Shown: positions 25,423 to 34,390 of the stretch, in pieces
Numbering within the stretch: the stretch's first letter is position 1
Layout of the letters: every line of letters starts with the position of its first letter
From: Bacillota bacterium
GTDB taxonomy: Bacteria > Bacillota > Sulfobacillia > JACIYH01
Length of the DNA: 64,000 nucleotides
NCBI GenBank assembly: GCA_030019365.1
Contig: JASEFA010000001.1
Span: 124,001-188,000 of the forward strand
Reading direction: 5' to 3'
Made by a program: the position numbers and the translations under genes
The notes under the pieces: model-generated
Seen by the model: the letters and a program-made list of their open reading frames with translations, nothing else
Told to the model about the DNA's origin: nothing
The model's database searches: none

Positions 25423-26375
25423 CCGTGGCCGTCCAGCCCCTGGTGGCGGCGTGGCTGCTGGCCCTGGCCGCCGGCAGCCTGATGATTCCCGGCCTGCGCC
25501 GTCTCAAGGCGGGACAGGTGGTGCGCAGCGACGGCCCCCGCAGCCACGCCGGTAAGGCCGGTACCCCTACCATGGGCGGGGTGATCTTCCTGGTGGCTCT
25601 GTCGGCGGCGGCCCTGTGGTGGGGTCCGCGCACCGGGGCTCTGTACGTCCTCCTCTTCAGCGCCTGGTCCTTCGCATTGCTGGGCTGGGCGGACGACTTC
25701 CTCAAGGTGGTGGCCAGGCGACCCCTGGGACTGCGGGCCCGCTACAAGGTGGCGGGGCAGCTGGTGCTGGCGGCGGGCATCGTGGCGGCTTCCCTTCAGC
25801 TGGGCCGGGGGACCATCATCGAGGTGCCCTGGTACGGCCCCTTCGACCTGGGACGGGCCTACTGGTTGCTGGGCATGCTGGTGGTGCTGGCCGGGGCCAA
25901 CTCCGTCAACCTCACCGACGGCCTGGACGGCCTGGCGGCGGGGGCCACGGCCTGCTCCTTCCTGGCGTACGGTCTCATGGCCTGGAGCCTGGGAGAGGAG
26001 CCGGTGCTCACCTTCTGCCTGGCGGCGGTGGGGGCCCTGGTGGGTTTCCTGCGCTACAATGTGTATCCCGCTCGGGTGTTCATGGGGGATACCGGTGCCC
26101 TGGCCCTGGGGGCGGCCCTGGGGGCATGTGCCATCCTCACCCGCGCCGAGATCCTCCTCCTGCTGATCGGCGGGCTGTACGTGGCCGAGGCCCTTTCCGT
26201 CATGCTGCAGGTTTTCTGGTTCCACGTTTTCGGGCGGCGCATCCTGCGGATGAGCCCCCTGCACCACCACTTCGAGCTTTCCGGCTGGCCCGAGCCCCGG
26301 GTGGTGGAGTTCTTCTGGGCGTGCTCGGCGGTGTGCGCCTTTCTGGGGCTGCTGGTGTGGCGGGGGATGGGATAA
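25419..26375 (+). CDS. mraY: Phospho-MurNAc-pentapeptide transferase
   Basis: An integral membrane enzyme that makes lipid I from UDP-MurNAc-pentapeptide and undecaprenyl phosphate; 318 residues with about ten membrane helices. Hallmarks are G-T-P-T-M-G-G near residue 45, the aspartate pair in the A-D-D-F-L-K loop, N-L-T-D-G-L-D-G-L-A-A-G, G-D-T-G-A-L-A-L-G and the H-H-H-F-E motif. The ATG at 25419 overlaps the murF stop and has GAGGTGGG upstream. In Bacillus murD follows mraY; here ftsW starts one base before the mraY stop is complete. Confidence 0.95.
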   Translation: MTVAVQPLVAAWLLALAAGSLMIPGLRRLKAGQVVRSDGPRSHAGKAGTPTMGGVIFLVALSAAALWWGPRTGALYVLLFSAWSFALLGWADDFLKVVARRPLGLRARYKVAGQLVLAAGIVAASLQLGRGTIIEVPWYGPFDLGRAYWLLGMLVVLAGANSVNLTDGLDGLAAGATACSFLAYGLMAWSLGEEPVLTFCLAAVGALVGFLRYNVYPARVFMGDTGALALGAALGACAILTRAEILLLLIGGLYVAEALSVMLQVFWFHVFGRRILRMSPLHHHFELSGWPEPRVVEFFWACSAVCAFLGLLVWRGMG

Positions 26376-27532
26376 TGGCGCGCCCCGGCAGGCCCCGTCC
26401 CACCGTGAGGAGCGTGCGGGCGCGGCCCGTTCCCGCCCGGGCGGGCAGTCCCGATCCCCTGCTCTTCCTGGTACTTGTGAGCCTGGTGGCCATCGGCATA
26501 GTCATGGTGGCCAGCTCTTCGGCGGCCAAGTCCATGGAGACGCTGGGAGACCGCTACTTCTACCTGAAACGGCAGGCGGTATGGGCCGCCCTGGGCCTGG
26601 TGGTAGCCCTCTTCACTTCCCGCCTGAAGTACTGGCACTGGGTGTCGGTGGCCCGCCCCGCCCTGGTGCTCACCGTCTTCCTGCTGGTACTGGTGCTCGT
26701 TCCCGGAGTGGGGCGGGCCTCGCGGGAGGCCCAGCGCTGGCTGGGTTACGGATCCCTGGCCTTTCAGCCTTCCGAGCTGGCCAAGGTGACCATGACCATT
26801 TTTGCCGCCTACCACCTTTCCCGCCGGGAGGGGATAGCGCGTGACCTGTGGCGGGGGGTGGTACCCCTCCTGTTCTGGACGGGCCTGGCTGCGGCTCTCA
26901 TCCTGAAGCAACCCGACCTGGGTACTGCGGTGACGGTGGGCGGTACCCTGTTCCTGGCCCTGGTCACTGCCGGCGCCCGTATTTCCCATGTGGCCCTGCT
27001 GGGGGTGGCGGCTGTCCCCACCACCTTCTGGGCCATCTTCGCGGAGGAATACCGCCGCCGCCGCTTTCTCGCCTTCCTGGACCCCTGGGCAGATCCGCAG
27101 GGGTCCGGGTTCCACATCATCCAGGCTCTCTACGCCCTGGGATGTGGTCGCCTGTTCGGGGTGGGCCTGGGGCAGAGCAGGCAGAAGCTCTGGTACCTGC
27201 CCGAGGAGCACACCGACTTCATCTTCGCCATCATAGGGGAAGAGCTGGGATTGGTGGGGGCCGCGGTGGTGGTGGGCCTGTTCTTCCTGTTCACCTGGCG
27301 CGGGTTCCGGGCGGCCATGCACGCGCCCGACACCTTCTCGTCGCTGCTGGCGGCCGGGCTCACGGGGATGATAGCCCTGCAGGCGGTGGTGAACATGGGG
27401 GTGGTGACCGCGCTGCTGCCCATCACCGGCATCCCGCTACCCTTCATAAGCTATGGCGGATCGTCCCTGGTGTTCTCCCTGGCCGCGGCCGGCATCGTCC
27501 TCAACGTCTCCCGTTACAGCCGTCCCCCCTGA
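26375..27532 (+). CDS. ftsW: SEDS-family peptidoglycan polymerase FtsW/SpoVE
   Basis: A polytopic SEDS glycosyltransferase of 385 residues that polymerises lipid II together with the class B PBP encoded upstream. About ten membrane helices follow a basic N-terminus of some 25 residues. Conserved features are R-Y-F-Y-L-K-R-Q near the second helix, R-W-L-G-Y-G-S-L-A-F-Q-P-S-E-L-A-K, K-Q-P-D-L-G-T, E-H-T-D-F-I-F-A-I-I-G-E-E-L-G and I-P-L-P-F-I-S-Y-G-G-S-S. Whether it is the vegetative FtsW or the sporulation SpoVE cannot be decided. The start TAATG overlaps the mraY stop. Confidence 0.9.
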   Translation: MARPGRPRPTVRSVRARPVPARAGSPDPLLFLVLVSLVAIGIVMVASSSAAKSMETLGDRYFYLKRQAVWAALGLVVALFTSRLKYWHWVSVARPALVLTVFLLVLVLVPGVGRASREAQRWLGYGSLAFQPSELAKVTMTIFAAYHLSRREGIARDLWRGVVPLLFWTGLAAALILKQPDLGTAVTVGGTLFLALVTAGARISHVALLGVAAVPTTFWAIFAEEYRRRRFLAFLDPWADPQGSGFHIIQALYALGCGRLFGVGLGQSRQKLWYLPEEHTDFIFAIIGEELGLVGAAVVVGLFFLFTWRGFRAAMHAPDTFSSLLAAGLTGMIALQAVVNMGVVTALLPITGIPLPFISYGGSSLVFSLAAAGIVLNVSRYSRPP

Positions 27533-27546
27533 AGGAAGGTGATGGT

Positions 27547-28674
27547 ATGGGGGAAAGGGATCTCCGCATAGCGCTCACCGGCGGGGGGACGGGCGGGCAC
27601 ATCTACCCGGCCCTGGCGGTGGCAAAGGTCCTGCAGGAGGATCACGGCGCCTGCCTGCTGTACGTGGGCAGCGGCGGGAGCATGGAGGCCGACCTGGTCC
27701 CCCGGGAAGGCATTGCCTTCGAAGGGATCACGGTGACGGGGCTGCGGGGCAAGTCGCTCCGGCAGGTGATGCTGGGGACCGGAAGGGCGGCTCTGGCGGT
27801 GGGACAGGCCCTGGCCATCCTGGGACGGTTCCGCCCCCACGCCGTGCTGGGGACGGGAGGGTACGTCACCGGTCCGGTGGTGCTTGCCGGCCTCCTGCGC
27901 CGCATTCCGGCCGTTCTGCAGGAGCAGAACGTGGTCCCGGGCGCGACCAACCGCTGGCTCTCTCCCTTCTGCCGGGCCGTATGCGTCCCCTATGCCGGCT
28001 GCCTGGTGCACTTTCCCTCCCGGGCCAGGCTGGTGGTGACGGGAAACCCCGTCCGCCCCCGGGTGATCGCCCGCACCCGGGAGGAGGGCTGCCGGTCCCT
28101 GGGACTTGACGCCCGCCGCCCCACCCTGCTGGTGCTGGGCGGGAGCCGGGGCGCCCGCCGGGTGGCGGAGGCGGCCCTGGACGCCCTTCCCGCCATCAGG
28201 GAGGCTCAGCCCGGCGTGCAGGTCCTCATCATCGCCGGCCGGGACTACTACCCGGAGGCCCGCACCCGGCTGGCCGCAGCGGTGGCGGACGGAGACGTCC
28301 GCCTGGAGCCCTACGTCTATAACATGGAGGATGCGCTGGCGGCCGCCGACCTGGTGGTGGGACGGGCGGGGGCCATGACGGTGGCGGAAGTGACCGTGCG
28401 CGGGCTTCCCGCCGTCCTCATCCCTTCTCCCAACGTGGTGGGGCGGCACCAGGACTACAACGCCAGGCAGCTGGAAAAGGAAGGAGCAGCCCGTGTGATC
28501 CCGGAGGACCGGCTGGATGGACAGGCCCTGGCCGCGGCTGCGAATACCATACTGGGGGATGCTTCTCTGCGGGAGGCGATGGCCCGGAGCTCCCGCCGCC
28601 TGGGCCGGCCCGATGCCGCCCGGCGGGTGGCGGATGTGGTGATGAAGACGGGCCGGTTACCCGCGGCATACTAA
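27547..28674 (+). CDS. murG: UDP-GlcNAc:lipid I N-acetylglucosamine transferase
   Basis: A peripheral membrane GT28 glycosyltransferase, 375 residues, converting lipid I to lipid II. The G-G-T-G-G-H-I-Y-P-A loop begins the N-domain. G-T-G-G-Y-V-T-G-P and Q-E-Q-N-x-x-P-G-A-T-N-R follow, and the C-domain carries G-G-S-R-G-A-R and the U-N-P-sugar contact region G-R-A-G-A-M-T-V-A-E. The ATG at 27547 fits the family beginning; the much longer open frame upstream overlaps ftsW and is not used. Confidence 0.94.
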   Translation: MGERDLRIALTGGGTGGHIYPALAVAKVLQEDHGACLLYVGSGGSMEADLVPREGIAFEGITVTGLRGKSLRQVMLGTGRAALAVGQALAILGRFRPHAVLGTGGYVTGPVVLAGLLRRIPAVLQEQNVVPGATNRWLSPFCRAVCVPYAGCLVHFPSRARLVVTGNPVRPRVIARTREEGCRSLGLDARRPTLLVLGGSRGARRVAEAALDALPAIREAQPGVQVLIIAGRDYYPEARTRLAAAVADGDVRLEPYVYNMEDALAAADLVVGRAGAMTVAEVTVRGLPAVLIPSPNVVGRHQDYNARQLEKEGAARVIPEDRLDGQALAAAANTILGDASLREAMARSSRRLGRPDAARRVADVVMKTGRLPAAY

Positions 28675-28705
28675 TGGGATGCGAGGGAAGCGGGTGGAGG
28701 AGTTC

Positions 28706-30073
28706 ATGCCCAGAGTGCACTTCGTGGGGATAGGCGGGGCCGGCATGTCGGCCCTGGCCGGTGTTCTCCTGGAGATGGGATATGAGGTGAGCGGGTCCGA
28801 CCTGGCCTCCGGCGACGCCACCCGGCGGCTGGCCGCACGGGGAGCCGCCATCTTTCAGGGGCACCGGGCCGAGCAGTTGGGCGACGCCGACCTGGTGGTG
28901 GTTTCCGCCGCGGTTCCCGAGGACAACGTGGAGGTGCGGGAAGCCCGTTCCCGCAGGCTGCCCATCCTGGGCAGGTCCGAGCTGCTGGCCCGTCTCATGG
29001 AGGAGAGGCACGGGGTGGCGATTGCCGGGGCTCACGGCAAGACCACCACCGCCTCCATGGTGGCCGTCTGCCTGGAGCAGGCCGGGTACGACCCCACCGT
29101 CCTCATCGGAGGCGAGCTCAACGACGTTCCCGCCACCTCGCGCCTGGGCCGGGGACGCTACCTGGTGGCGGAAGTGGACGAGTACGACGGAACCATCCTG
29201 CTCCTGCACGCCTACCTCGCCCTGGTGACCAACATCGACGACGATCACCTGGAACGGTATGGCTACTCCCTGGACCGCTTGATAGGGGCATTCCGCCGCT
29301 TCCTCGACCAGGTGCGCCCGGAGGGGGCGGCGGTGGTGTGCCTGGACAGCCCCCACCTGCGCCGCGCCCTGGACGGGTACGGCGGGCGCCTCGTCACCTA
29401 TTCCCTGAACGGCGCCGCCGACTACACCGCCCGGGACATGCAACTCCTGCCCGGGGGGTCGCGGTTCACCGCCTGTTCGGGAGGTGAGCCCCTGGGAGAG
29501 GTAACGCTCTCGGTGCCCGGCCGGCACAACGTCCAGAACGCCCTGGGGACCATAGCTGCCTGCTCCTTTCTGGGAGTGGGTTTCCCGCCCCTGGCAGAGG
29601 CCCTGGCCTCCTTCCGGGGAGTCAGGCGGCGGTTTCAGACCCTGGGGGTGGCCAGGGGCATCCGGGTGGTGGACGACTTCGCCCACCACCCCGCCGAAGT
29701 GGAAGCCACCCTGCGGGTCGCCCGCCTGGAGGCGGGAGAGGGAAGGGTGATATGTCTGTTCCAGCCCCACCGTTACACCCGCACCGGGATCCTGCACCGG
29801 GCCTTCGGGCCCGCCCTGGCCCTGGCCGACGAGGTGGGGGTCATGGACGTGTATGCGGCGGCCGAGCCGCCCATCCCCGGGGTGACGGGAGAGCTGGTGG
29901 CACGGGCCGTCCGGGATGAGGGCAAACCGGCGCCCTTCCTGTCCACCCCCGGTGAGGCGGTGGAGTGGCTGAAGGGGGTGGCCCGGGCGGGGGACCTGGT
30001 CCTGGTGATGGGAGCCGGCGACGTGTGGAAGGTGGGGAAGGACTTCCTGCGGTGGCTCGAGGAGCCCGGGTAG
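28706..30073 (+). CDS. murC: UDP-MurNAc:L-alanine ligase
   Basis: A 455-residue cytoplasmic ligase adding the first stem amino acid. It begins H-F-V-G-I-G-G-A-G-M-S, the UDP-binding signature. The ATP loop A-G-A-H-G-K-T-T-T lies near residue 110, followed by E-V-D-E-Y-D-G-T and N-I-D-D-D-H-L. The C-domain has D-D-F-A-H-H-P and Q-P-H-R-Y-T-R-T. The ATG at 28706 is chosen because GGAGG stands 5 bases upstream and family members start here; an ATG at 28679 is in frame. MurC lies beside murG, as in many clostridial clusters. Confidence 0.94.
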   Translation: MPRVHFVGIGGAGMSALAGVLLEMGYEVSGSDLASGDATRRLAARGAAIFQGHRAEQLGDADLVVVSAAVPEDNVEVREARSRRLPILGRSELLARLMEERHGVAIAGAHGKTTTASMVAVCLEQAGYDPTVLIGGELNDVPATSRLGRGRYLVAEVDEYDGTILLLHAYLALVTNIDDDHLERYGYSLDRLIGAFRRFLDQVRPEGAAVVCLDSPHLRRALDGYGGRLVTYSLNGAADYTARDMQLLPGGSRFTACSGGEPLGEVTLSVPGRHNVQNALGTIAACSFLGVGFPPLAEALASFRGVRRRFQTLGVARGIRVVDDFAHHPAEVEATLRVARLEAGEGRVICLFQPHRYTRTGILHRAFGPALALADEVGVMDVYAAAEPPIPGVTGELVARAVRDEGKPAPFLSTPGEAVEWLKGVARAGDLVLVMGAGDVWKVGKDFLRWLEEPG

Positions 30074-30121
30074 GCGGGAAGCGCGGGCGGCTGGAGGGCT
30101 TCGGGTAGGCCGCAACCTCCG

Positions 30122-31081
30122 GTGTCCTGGTGGCGACGGGTATGGGGGGCACGTCTCTTGGAGCAGGTACTGGTGGAACAGGTGCTGGCCCGCCTGCGTA
30201 GCATGGTGCGGGGCGATGTCAGGTCATCGGAGCCCATGAGCCGCCATACCTCCTTCCGGGTGGGGGGACCGGCCGACCTGTATGTACGCCCCGCGGATTT
30301 GCCCTCCCTGGAGGCCGCTCGGGCCGTCCTGGCGGAGGCCGGGTTGCCCGTGCTGGTGGTGGGCCTGGGTACCAACCTGCTGGTCCGCGACGGGGGCGTC
30401 CGCGGGGCGGTGTTGTCCACGGCCCGTCTGAGCGGGTGGCGAGTGGACGGTACCCGGGTGGTGGCGCAGAGCGGCTCGCCCTTTCCCGCCCTGGCTCGCG
30501 AGGCAGCCCGATTGGGGCTGAGTGGTCTGGAGTTCGCCGCCGGCATACCGGGAACCCTGGGCGGGGCGGTAATCATGAACGCGGGGGCCCACGGGATGTC
30601 CCTGGCAGACGTCATCGAGCGGGTCACGGTGCGCGGCCGCGCGGGTCAGGCGGTGCTCGACGGCGATGAGCTCGGGCTGAGCTACCGGAGCAGCGCCCTG
30701 CGGGGCCAGGACCTGGTGGTCACCGAGGCCGTCCTGCAGCTGCGACCTTCGTCGAGCACCGAGGTGCAGGAGCGCATGCGGGCACTGCTGGAGGTCCGGC
30801 GGCGCACCCAGCCCCGCGGTGTGCCCTCGGCGGGGAGCTTCTTCCGCAACCCGCCGGGAGCGGCGGCCGGCTTCCTCATCGAACAGGCGGGCTGCAAGGG
30901 CATGCGGGTGGGAGGGGCGGAAGTCTCCCGGGTGCATGCCAACTTCCTGGTCAACCGGGGCGGAGCCACCGCCGGGGACATCCTGGCCCTGGCCGCCGCG
31001 GTGCGCCGGCGGGTGGCCGAGCGGTTTGGCGTCTGGCTGGAGCCGGAAGTGGAGACAGTGGGAGAGGACCTGACGATCTGA
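30122..31081 (+). CDS. murB: UDP-N-acetylenolpyruvoylglucosamine reductase
   Basis: A flavoenzyme, up to 319 residues, reducing enolpyruvyl-UDP-GlcNAc to UDP-MurNAc with NADPH. The FAD domain has S-F-R-V-G-G-P-A, G-L-G-T-N-L-L-V-R-D and G-I-P-G-T-L-G-G-A-V-x-M-N-A-G-A. The C-terminal domain has P-S-A-G-S-F-F-R-N-P with the proton-donor serine, and ends with the W-L-E-P-E-V glutamate. The length suits the shorter B. subtilis-like class. Several in-frame starts exist (GTG 30122, TTG 30158, GTG 30173) and none has a strong ribosome site, so the first 12-17 residues are uncertain. Confidence 0.92.
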   Translation: MSWWRRVWGARLLEQVLVEQVLARLRSMVRGDVRSSEPMSRHTSFRVGGPADLYVRPADLPSLEAARAVLAEAGLPVLVVGLGTNLLVRDGGVRGAVLSTARLSGWRVDGTRVVAQSGSPFPALAREAARLGLSGLEFAAGIPGTLGGAVIMNAGAHGMSLADVIERVTVRGRAGQAVLDGDELGLSYRSSALRGQDLVVTEAVLQLRPSSSTEVQERMRALLEVRRRTQPRGVPSAGSFFRNPPGAAAGFLIEQAGCKGMRVGGAEVSRVHANFLVNRGGATAGDILALAAAVRRRVAERFGVWLEPEVETVGEDLTI

Positions 31082-31100
31082 CCCCCAGGGAGCACCGGGG

Positions 31101-32393
31101 GTGAATGGTGTGGAGCAATTCGTGATCCACGGGGGGCGGCGTCTCTCCGGTACCGTGACCGTCAGCGGTTCCAAGAACGCGGTGCTGCCCATGATGGCGG
31201 CGGCGGTGTTGAGCCCGGAGCAGTGCACGCTCAGGGGCGTGCCCCGGCTGCGGGACGTGGCCGTGATGCGAGAGATCCTGGAGAGGCTTGGCGTCCAGGT
31301 GGCGTGCCACCCCGACGGCACCCTGGAGATGTGGGCGCGGGAGCTGGGGACGTGCGAGGTGCGGGATGAGCTGAGCCGGCAGATGAGGTCCTCCATCTTC
31401 CTCATGGGGCCGCTGCTTGCCCGCGCCGGAAAGGTGAAGGTGGCATATCCGGGGGGATGCGCCATCGGGCCGCGTCCCATAGACCTGCACCTGCGGGGGC
31501 TGGAGGCCCTGGGGGCCCGGTTGCGGGAACGCCACGGGTACATCTACGGCGAAGCCCCTCGCCTGCGGGGGCAGGAGATCCACCTGGACTTCCCCAGCGT
31601 GGGGGCCACGGAAAACATCATGATGGCGGCCGTCCTGGCCCGGGGGGTGACGGTGATCGGGAACGCGGCCAAGGAGCCGGAGATCGTGGACCTGCAGAAC
31701 TTCCTCAACGCCATGGGCGCCCGCATCACGGGGGCCGGGACCGACGTCATCCACGTGGAGGGCGTGCGGGAGCTGGGCGGGTGCCAGCACCAGGTGATCC
31801 CCGACCGCATCGAAGCGGGGACCATGATGGCGGCGGCGGCCATCACCGGCGGCGAGGTGCTCATCTCGGGGGTCATCCCGGAGCACCTGGAATCGGTGAC
31901 CGCCAAGCTCAAGGAAGCGGGAGCGGCCATATCGTGCCCGCAGCCGGGTCAGATCCTGGTGAGGGGCCCCGAGCGGATCCTGGCCACGGACTTCAAGACC
32001 CTGCCCTATCCGGGCTTCCCCACCGACATGCAGCCCCAGGTGATGGCCCTCATGTGCCTGGCCGAGGGGACTTCGGTCATCACCGAGACGGTGTTCGAGA
32101 ACCGCTTCAAGCATGCCGATGAGCTGCGACGCATGGGTGCCCAGATCAAGGTGGAGGGGCGCGCGGCGGTGGTCAAGGGCGTCCCCGTCGTCTTCGGGGC
32201 GCTGGTGGAAGCCACCGACCTGCGCAGCGGGGCAGCCCTGGTGCTGGCGGGGCTGGCGGCGGAGGGAGTGACCACGGTGGAGGACACCTCCCACATCGAC
32301 CGCGGGTACGAGCACCTGGAGGCCAAGCTGGCCGGCCTGGGGGCCCACATCGAGCGCTCCCGGGCGGGGTCGGGGCCACCCACAGGCGTGTGA
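31101..32393 (+). CDS. murA: UDP-N-acetylglucosamine 1-carboxyvinyltransferase
   Basis: Catalyses the first committed step of peptidoglycan synthesis, transfer of enolpyruvate from PEP to UDP-GlcNAc; 430 residues, two inside-out alpha/beta barrel domains. The active-site cysteine is C120 in P-G-G-C-A-I-G-P-R-P, so classical fosfomycin sensitivity is expected. The G-S-K-N-A-V-L motif with the catalytic lysine is near residue 23, and P-T-D-M-Q-P-Q and E-N-R-F-K-H are intact. GTG start shortly after murB. Whether a second MurA paralogue exists cannot be seen here. Confidence 0.95.
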   Translation: MNGVEQFVIHGGRRLSGTVTVSGSKNAVLPMMAAAVLSPEQCTLRGVPRLRDVAVMREILERLGVQVACHPDGTLEMWARELGTCEVRDELSRQMRSSIFLMGPLLARAGKVKVAYPGGCAIGPRPIDLHLRGLEALGARLRERHGYIYGEAPRLRGQEIHLDFPSVGATENIMMAAVLARGVTVIGNAAKEPEIVDLQNFLNAMGARITGAGTDVIHVEGVRELGGCQHQVIPDRIEAGTMMAAAAITGGEVLISGVIPEHLESVTAKLKEAGAAISCPQPGQILVRGPERILATDFKTLPYPGFPTDMQPQVMALMCLAEGTSVITETVFENRFKHADELRRMGAQIKVEGRAAVVKGVPVVFGALVEATDLRSGAALVLAGLAAEGVTTVEDTSHIDRGYEHLEAKLAGLGAHIERSRAGSGPPTGV

Positions 32394-32506
32394 CCGGCGG
32401 GCGGGGCGTTTGCGCTCCTCCGCGCGGCCCGGGTGGCGGGTCGGCCTTGCAACTGGCGGCCGCGAACAGGGTAGGGTACAATTAGGTGCTTGAGGGCGGG
32501 GTGTGA

Positions 32507-33247
32507 ATGCGCACTTCGGGTGGACAGGCTGGTCGGACGAGGTTGACCTGGTGCCTTCTCCTCCTGCTGGCATCTGGGGTGGTGGTGGTCTTTGCCCAGT
32601 CCCGCTATGCCCAGTTGCAGGAGGTTGCCGTCACGGGGGCCAGCCGCCTCGACCCGGAGCAGGTGAAGGAGATCTCCGGGCTGCGCCCCGGGCAGACCGT
32701 GTTCTCCCTGCGCCCCGGACAGGTGGCCGCCCGCCTGCGATCTCTCCCCTGGGTGAAGGAAGCCCGGGTGGCCTGGGCGTGGCCGGGCCGGGCTCTCATC
32801 CGGGTGAGTGAGCGCACGCCCCTCGCTCTCCTGCCCTACCACGACCGCTTCCTGGTGCTGGACGGTGAGGGTCGCGTTCTCACCACCAGCCAGGAGGCAG
32901 GTCCCTGGGAGCTGCCCCTGGTGACCGGCCCGGTTCCCCCCGATCTGGTGGCGGGCCAGTTCATCACCGACGGGGCCGTCCTGGGAGCCCTGGCGTGCGT
33001 GGAAGCCTTCCCTCCCGCGGCCAGGGAGAGACTGGGCGAGGTGCATGCCGGCGACCGGGGAGAGCTGGTCGTGTACGACCTGGAGGGTGTTCCCGCCCTC
33101 ATGGGGTTCCCCGACGCCCAGCTGCCCCACAGGGTGCAGGTCCTCCTGGCCGTCTGGGAGGACTTGCGCCGCCAGGGAGGGCAGGCGGAATACATCGACG
33201 TGCGCGACCGCGACCGGGTGGTCGTGAGGCCGGTCCAAGGGGGGTGA
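32507..33247 (+). CDS. divIB: Cell division protein DivIB/FtsQ
   Basis: A bitopic divisome protein of 246 residues: a short basic cytoplasmic tail, a membrane helix (about residues 12-30), then a POTRA domain (L-Q-E-V-A-V-T-G-A-S-R-L-D) and the FtsQ beta domain (W-V-K-E-A-R-V-x-W-A-W-P-G-R-A-L-I-R-V-S-E-R-T-P). It forms a complex with FtsL and the septal PBP outside the membrane. The 113-base gap before it contains TACAAT at 32477-32482, which could be a -10 element, but no -35 is found at the right distance. ATG start. Confidence 0.88.
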   Translation: MRTSGGQAGRTRLTWCLLLLLASGVVVVFAQSRYAQLQEVAVTGASRLDPEQVKEISGLRPGQTVFSLRPGQVAARLRSLPWVKEARVAWAWPGRALIRVSERTPLALLPYHDRFLVLDGEGRVLTTSQEAGPWELPLVTGPVPPDLVAGQFITDGAVLGALACVEAFPPAARERLGEVHAGDRGELVVYDLEGVPALMGFPDAQLPHRVQVLLAVWEDLRRQGGQAEYIDVRDRDRVVVRPVQGG

Positions 33248-33253
33248 GGGGGT

Positions 33254-33967
33254 TTGCGGTCGAGAGGAGCGCAGGTGGCGGTGGCACTGGTCATGCTGGT
33301 GCTGGGGTTGATGCTGGCCCTGCAGTACCGCGTGCAGCAGCGGGCCGCCACCGACCTGGCCCACCGCCGGACCGAAGAGCTGGTGGAGCTCCTGCAGAAA
33401 TCCGAGACCGAGCGGCGCCGCCTGGAGCAGGAAGTGGCCGAACTGCGCAACACCGTTACCGGACTCACCCAGGGCCAGGCTGCCCTGGGGGCCCTCCAGG
33501 AGGAGCTGACCAAGGCTCAGATCCTGGCGGGGCTGGTGCCGGTAAAGGGACCCGGGGTTAGCGTCACCATGGACGACTCCAAGCGGCCCCTGCAGAAAGG
33601 GCAGGACATCAACGCCTTTCTCCTGCATGATGAAGACGTGCTGCGCGTTGTGAACGAGCTGTTTGCCGCCGGGGCGGAAGCCATGTCCCTGAACGGACAG
33701 CGCGTGATAGCCACCACGGAGGTGCGCTGCGCCGGCCCGACCATCTCCGTCAACCGGGTGATGACGGCGCCCCCCATCGTGATCCAGGCTGTGGGTGACC
33801 CCGACGTGCTGGAGAGGGCGTTGCGCATGAGGGGGGGCGTGGTGGAGTCGCTATCGTTCTGGGGGATCGAGGTGACCGTGAAGAAGGAGACGGAGGTCAC
33901 CATCCCGGCGTATACCGGCAGCCTGCGTTTCCAGTTCGGCCGGGTGGCCCAGTCGGGAGGAAAGTGA
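33254..33967 (+). CDS. DUF881 family membrane protein (YlxW/YlxX-like)
   Basis: A 237-residue protein with one N-terminal membrane helix (about residues 8-24) and a coiled coil (residues 35-80, rich in L-E-Q-E-V-A-E-L-R). The DUF881 domain follows (G-P-G-V-S-V-T-M-D-D-S, V-N-E-L-F-A-A-G-A-E-A-M-S-L-N-G-Q-R). In B. subtilis two such genes, ylxW and ylxX, lie between divIB and sbp; here there is one. Its function is unknown; it is probably a cell-envelope or division accessory. The start may be TTG 33254 or GTG 33275; the latter has AGGAG 5 bases before it but would remove the basic residues that orient the helix. Confidence 0.85.
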   Translation: MRSRGAQVAVALVMLVLGLMLALQYRVQQRAATDLAHRRTEELVELLQKSETERRRLEQEVAELRNTVTGLTQGQAALGALQEELTKAQILAGLVPVKGPGVSVTMDDSKRPLQKGQDINAFLLHDEDVLRVVNELFAAGAEAMSLNGQRVIATTEVRCAGPTISVNRVMTAPPIVIQAVGDPDVLERALRMRGGVVESLSFWGIEVTVKKETEVTIPAYTGSLRFQFGRVAQSGGK

Positions 33968-33968
33968 G

Positions 33969-34316
33969 ATGTGGATTCCGCTGGCGGCGCTGGTGGCGGG
34001 GGTCCTGCTGGGGGCCAGCATTCCCCTGCAGATCCCCATCTTCTACGGGCGGTATCTGTCCGTCGCCCTCCTGGCCGCCCTCGATTCCTCCTTCGGCGGG
34101 GTGCGGGCGGGACTGGAGGGCAAGTACGACAACACCGTCTTCATCAGCGGCTTCTTCCTCAACGCCCTGCTGGCGGCAGGTCTCACCTACGTGGGCGACC
34201 GCCTGGGGGTGGAGCTGTATTTCGCCGCCCTGGTGGCATTCGGCATCCGCATCTTCAACAACCTGGGCGCCATCAGGCACCTGCTGCTGGCCGCATGGCG
34301 CAAGCGTCGCCAGTAA
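33969..34316 (+). CDS. sbp: Small basic membrane protein Sbp (DUF1290)
   Basis: A 115-residue membrane protein with three hydrophobic segments and the family pattern I-P-x-x-Y-G-R-Y-L-S-V-A-L-L-A-A-L-D-S and D-N-x-x-F-I-S-G-F-F-x-N-A-L-L-A. It ends in a basic tail (W-R-K-R-R-Q). It lies one base after the DUF881 gene and just before ftsA, as in B. subtilis. Its function is not established. Confidence 0.88.
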   Translation: MWIPLAALVAGVLLGASIPLQIPIFYGRYLSVALLAALDSSFGGVRAGLEGKYDNTVFISGFFLNALLAAGLTYVGDRLGVELYFAALVAFGIRIFNNLGAIRHLLLAAWRKRRQ

Positions 34317-34390
34317 AGGGATGGCTGAGCCGGTGTTCAAAGGAAAAGCAGAGGGCGTTGCAGAAATCAACGCCCCGGGAGGTGCATGGG

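Noticed and set aside
32447-32482. Promoter TTGCAA ... TACAAT before divIB
   Set aside because: The hexamers are 24 bases apart, too far for a normal sigma-A promoter, and no better -35 exists at 16-18 bases.
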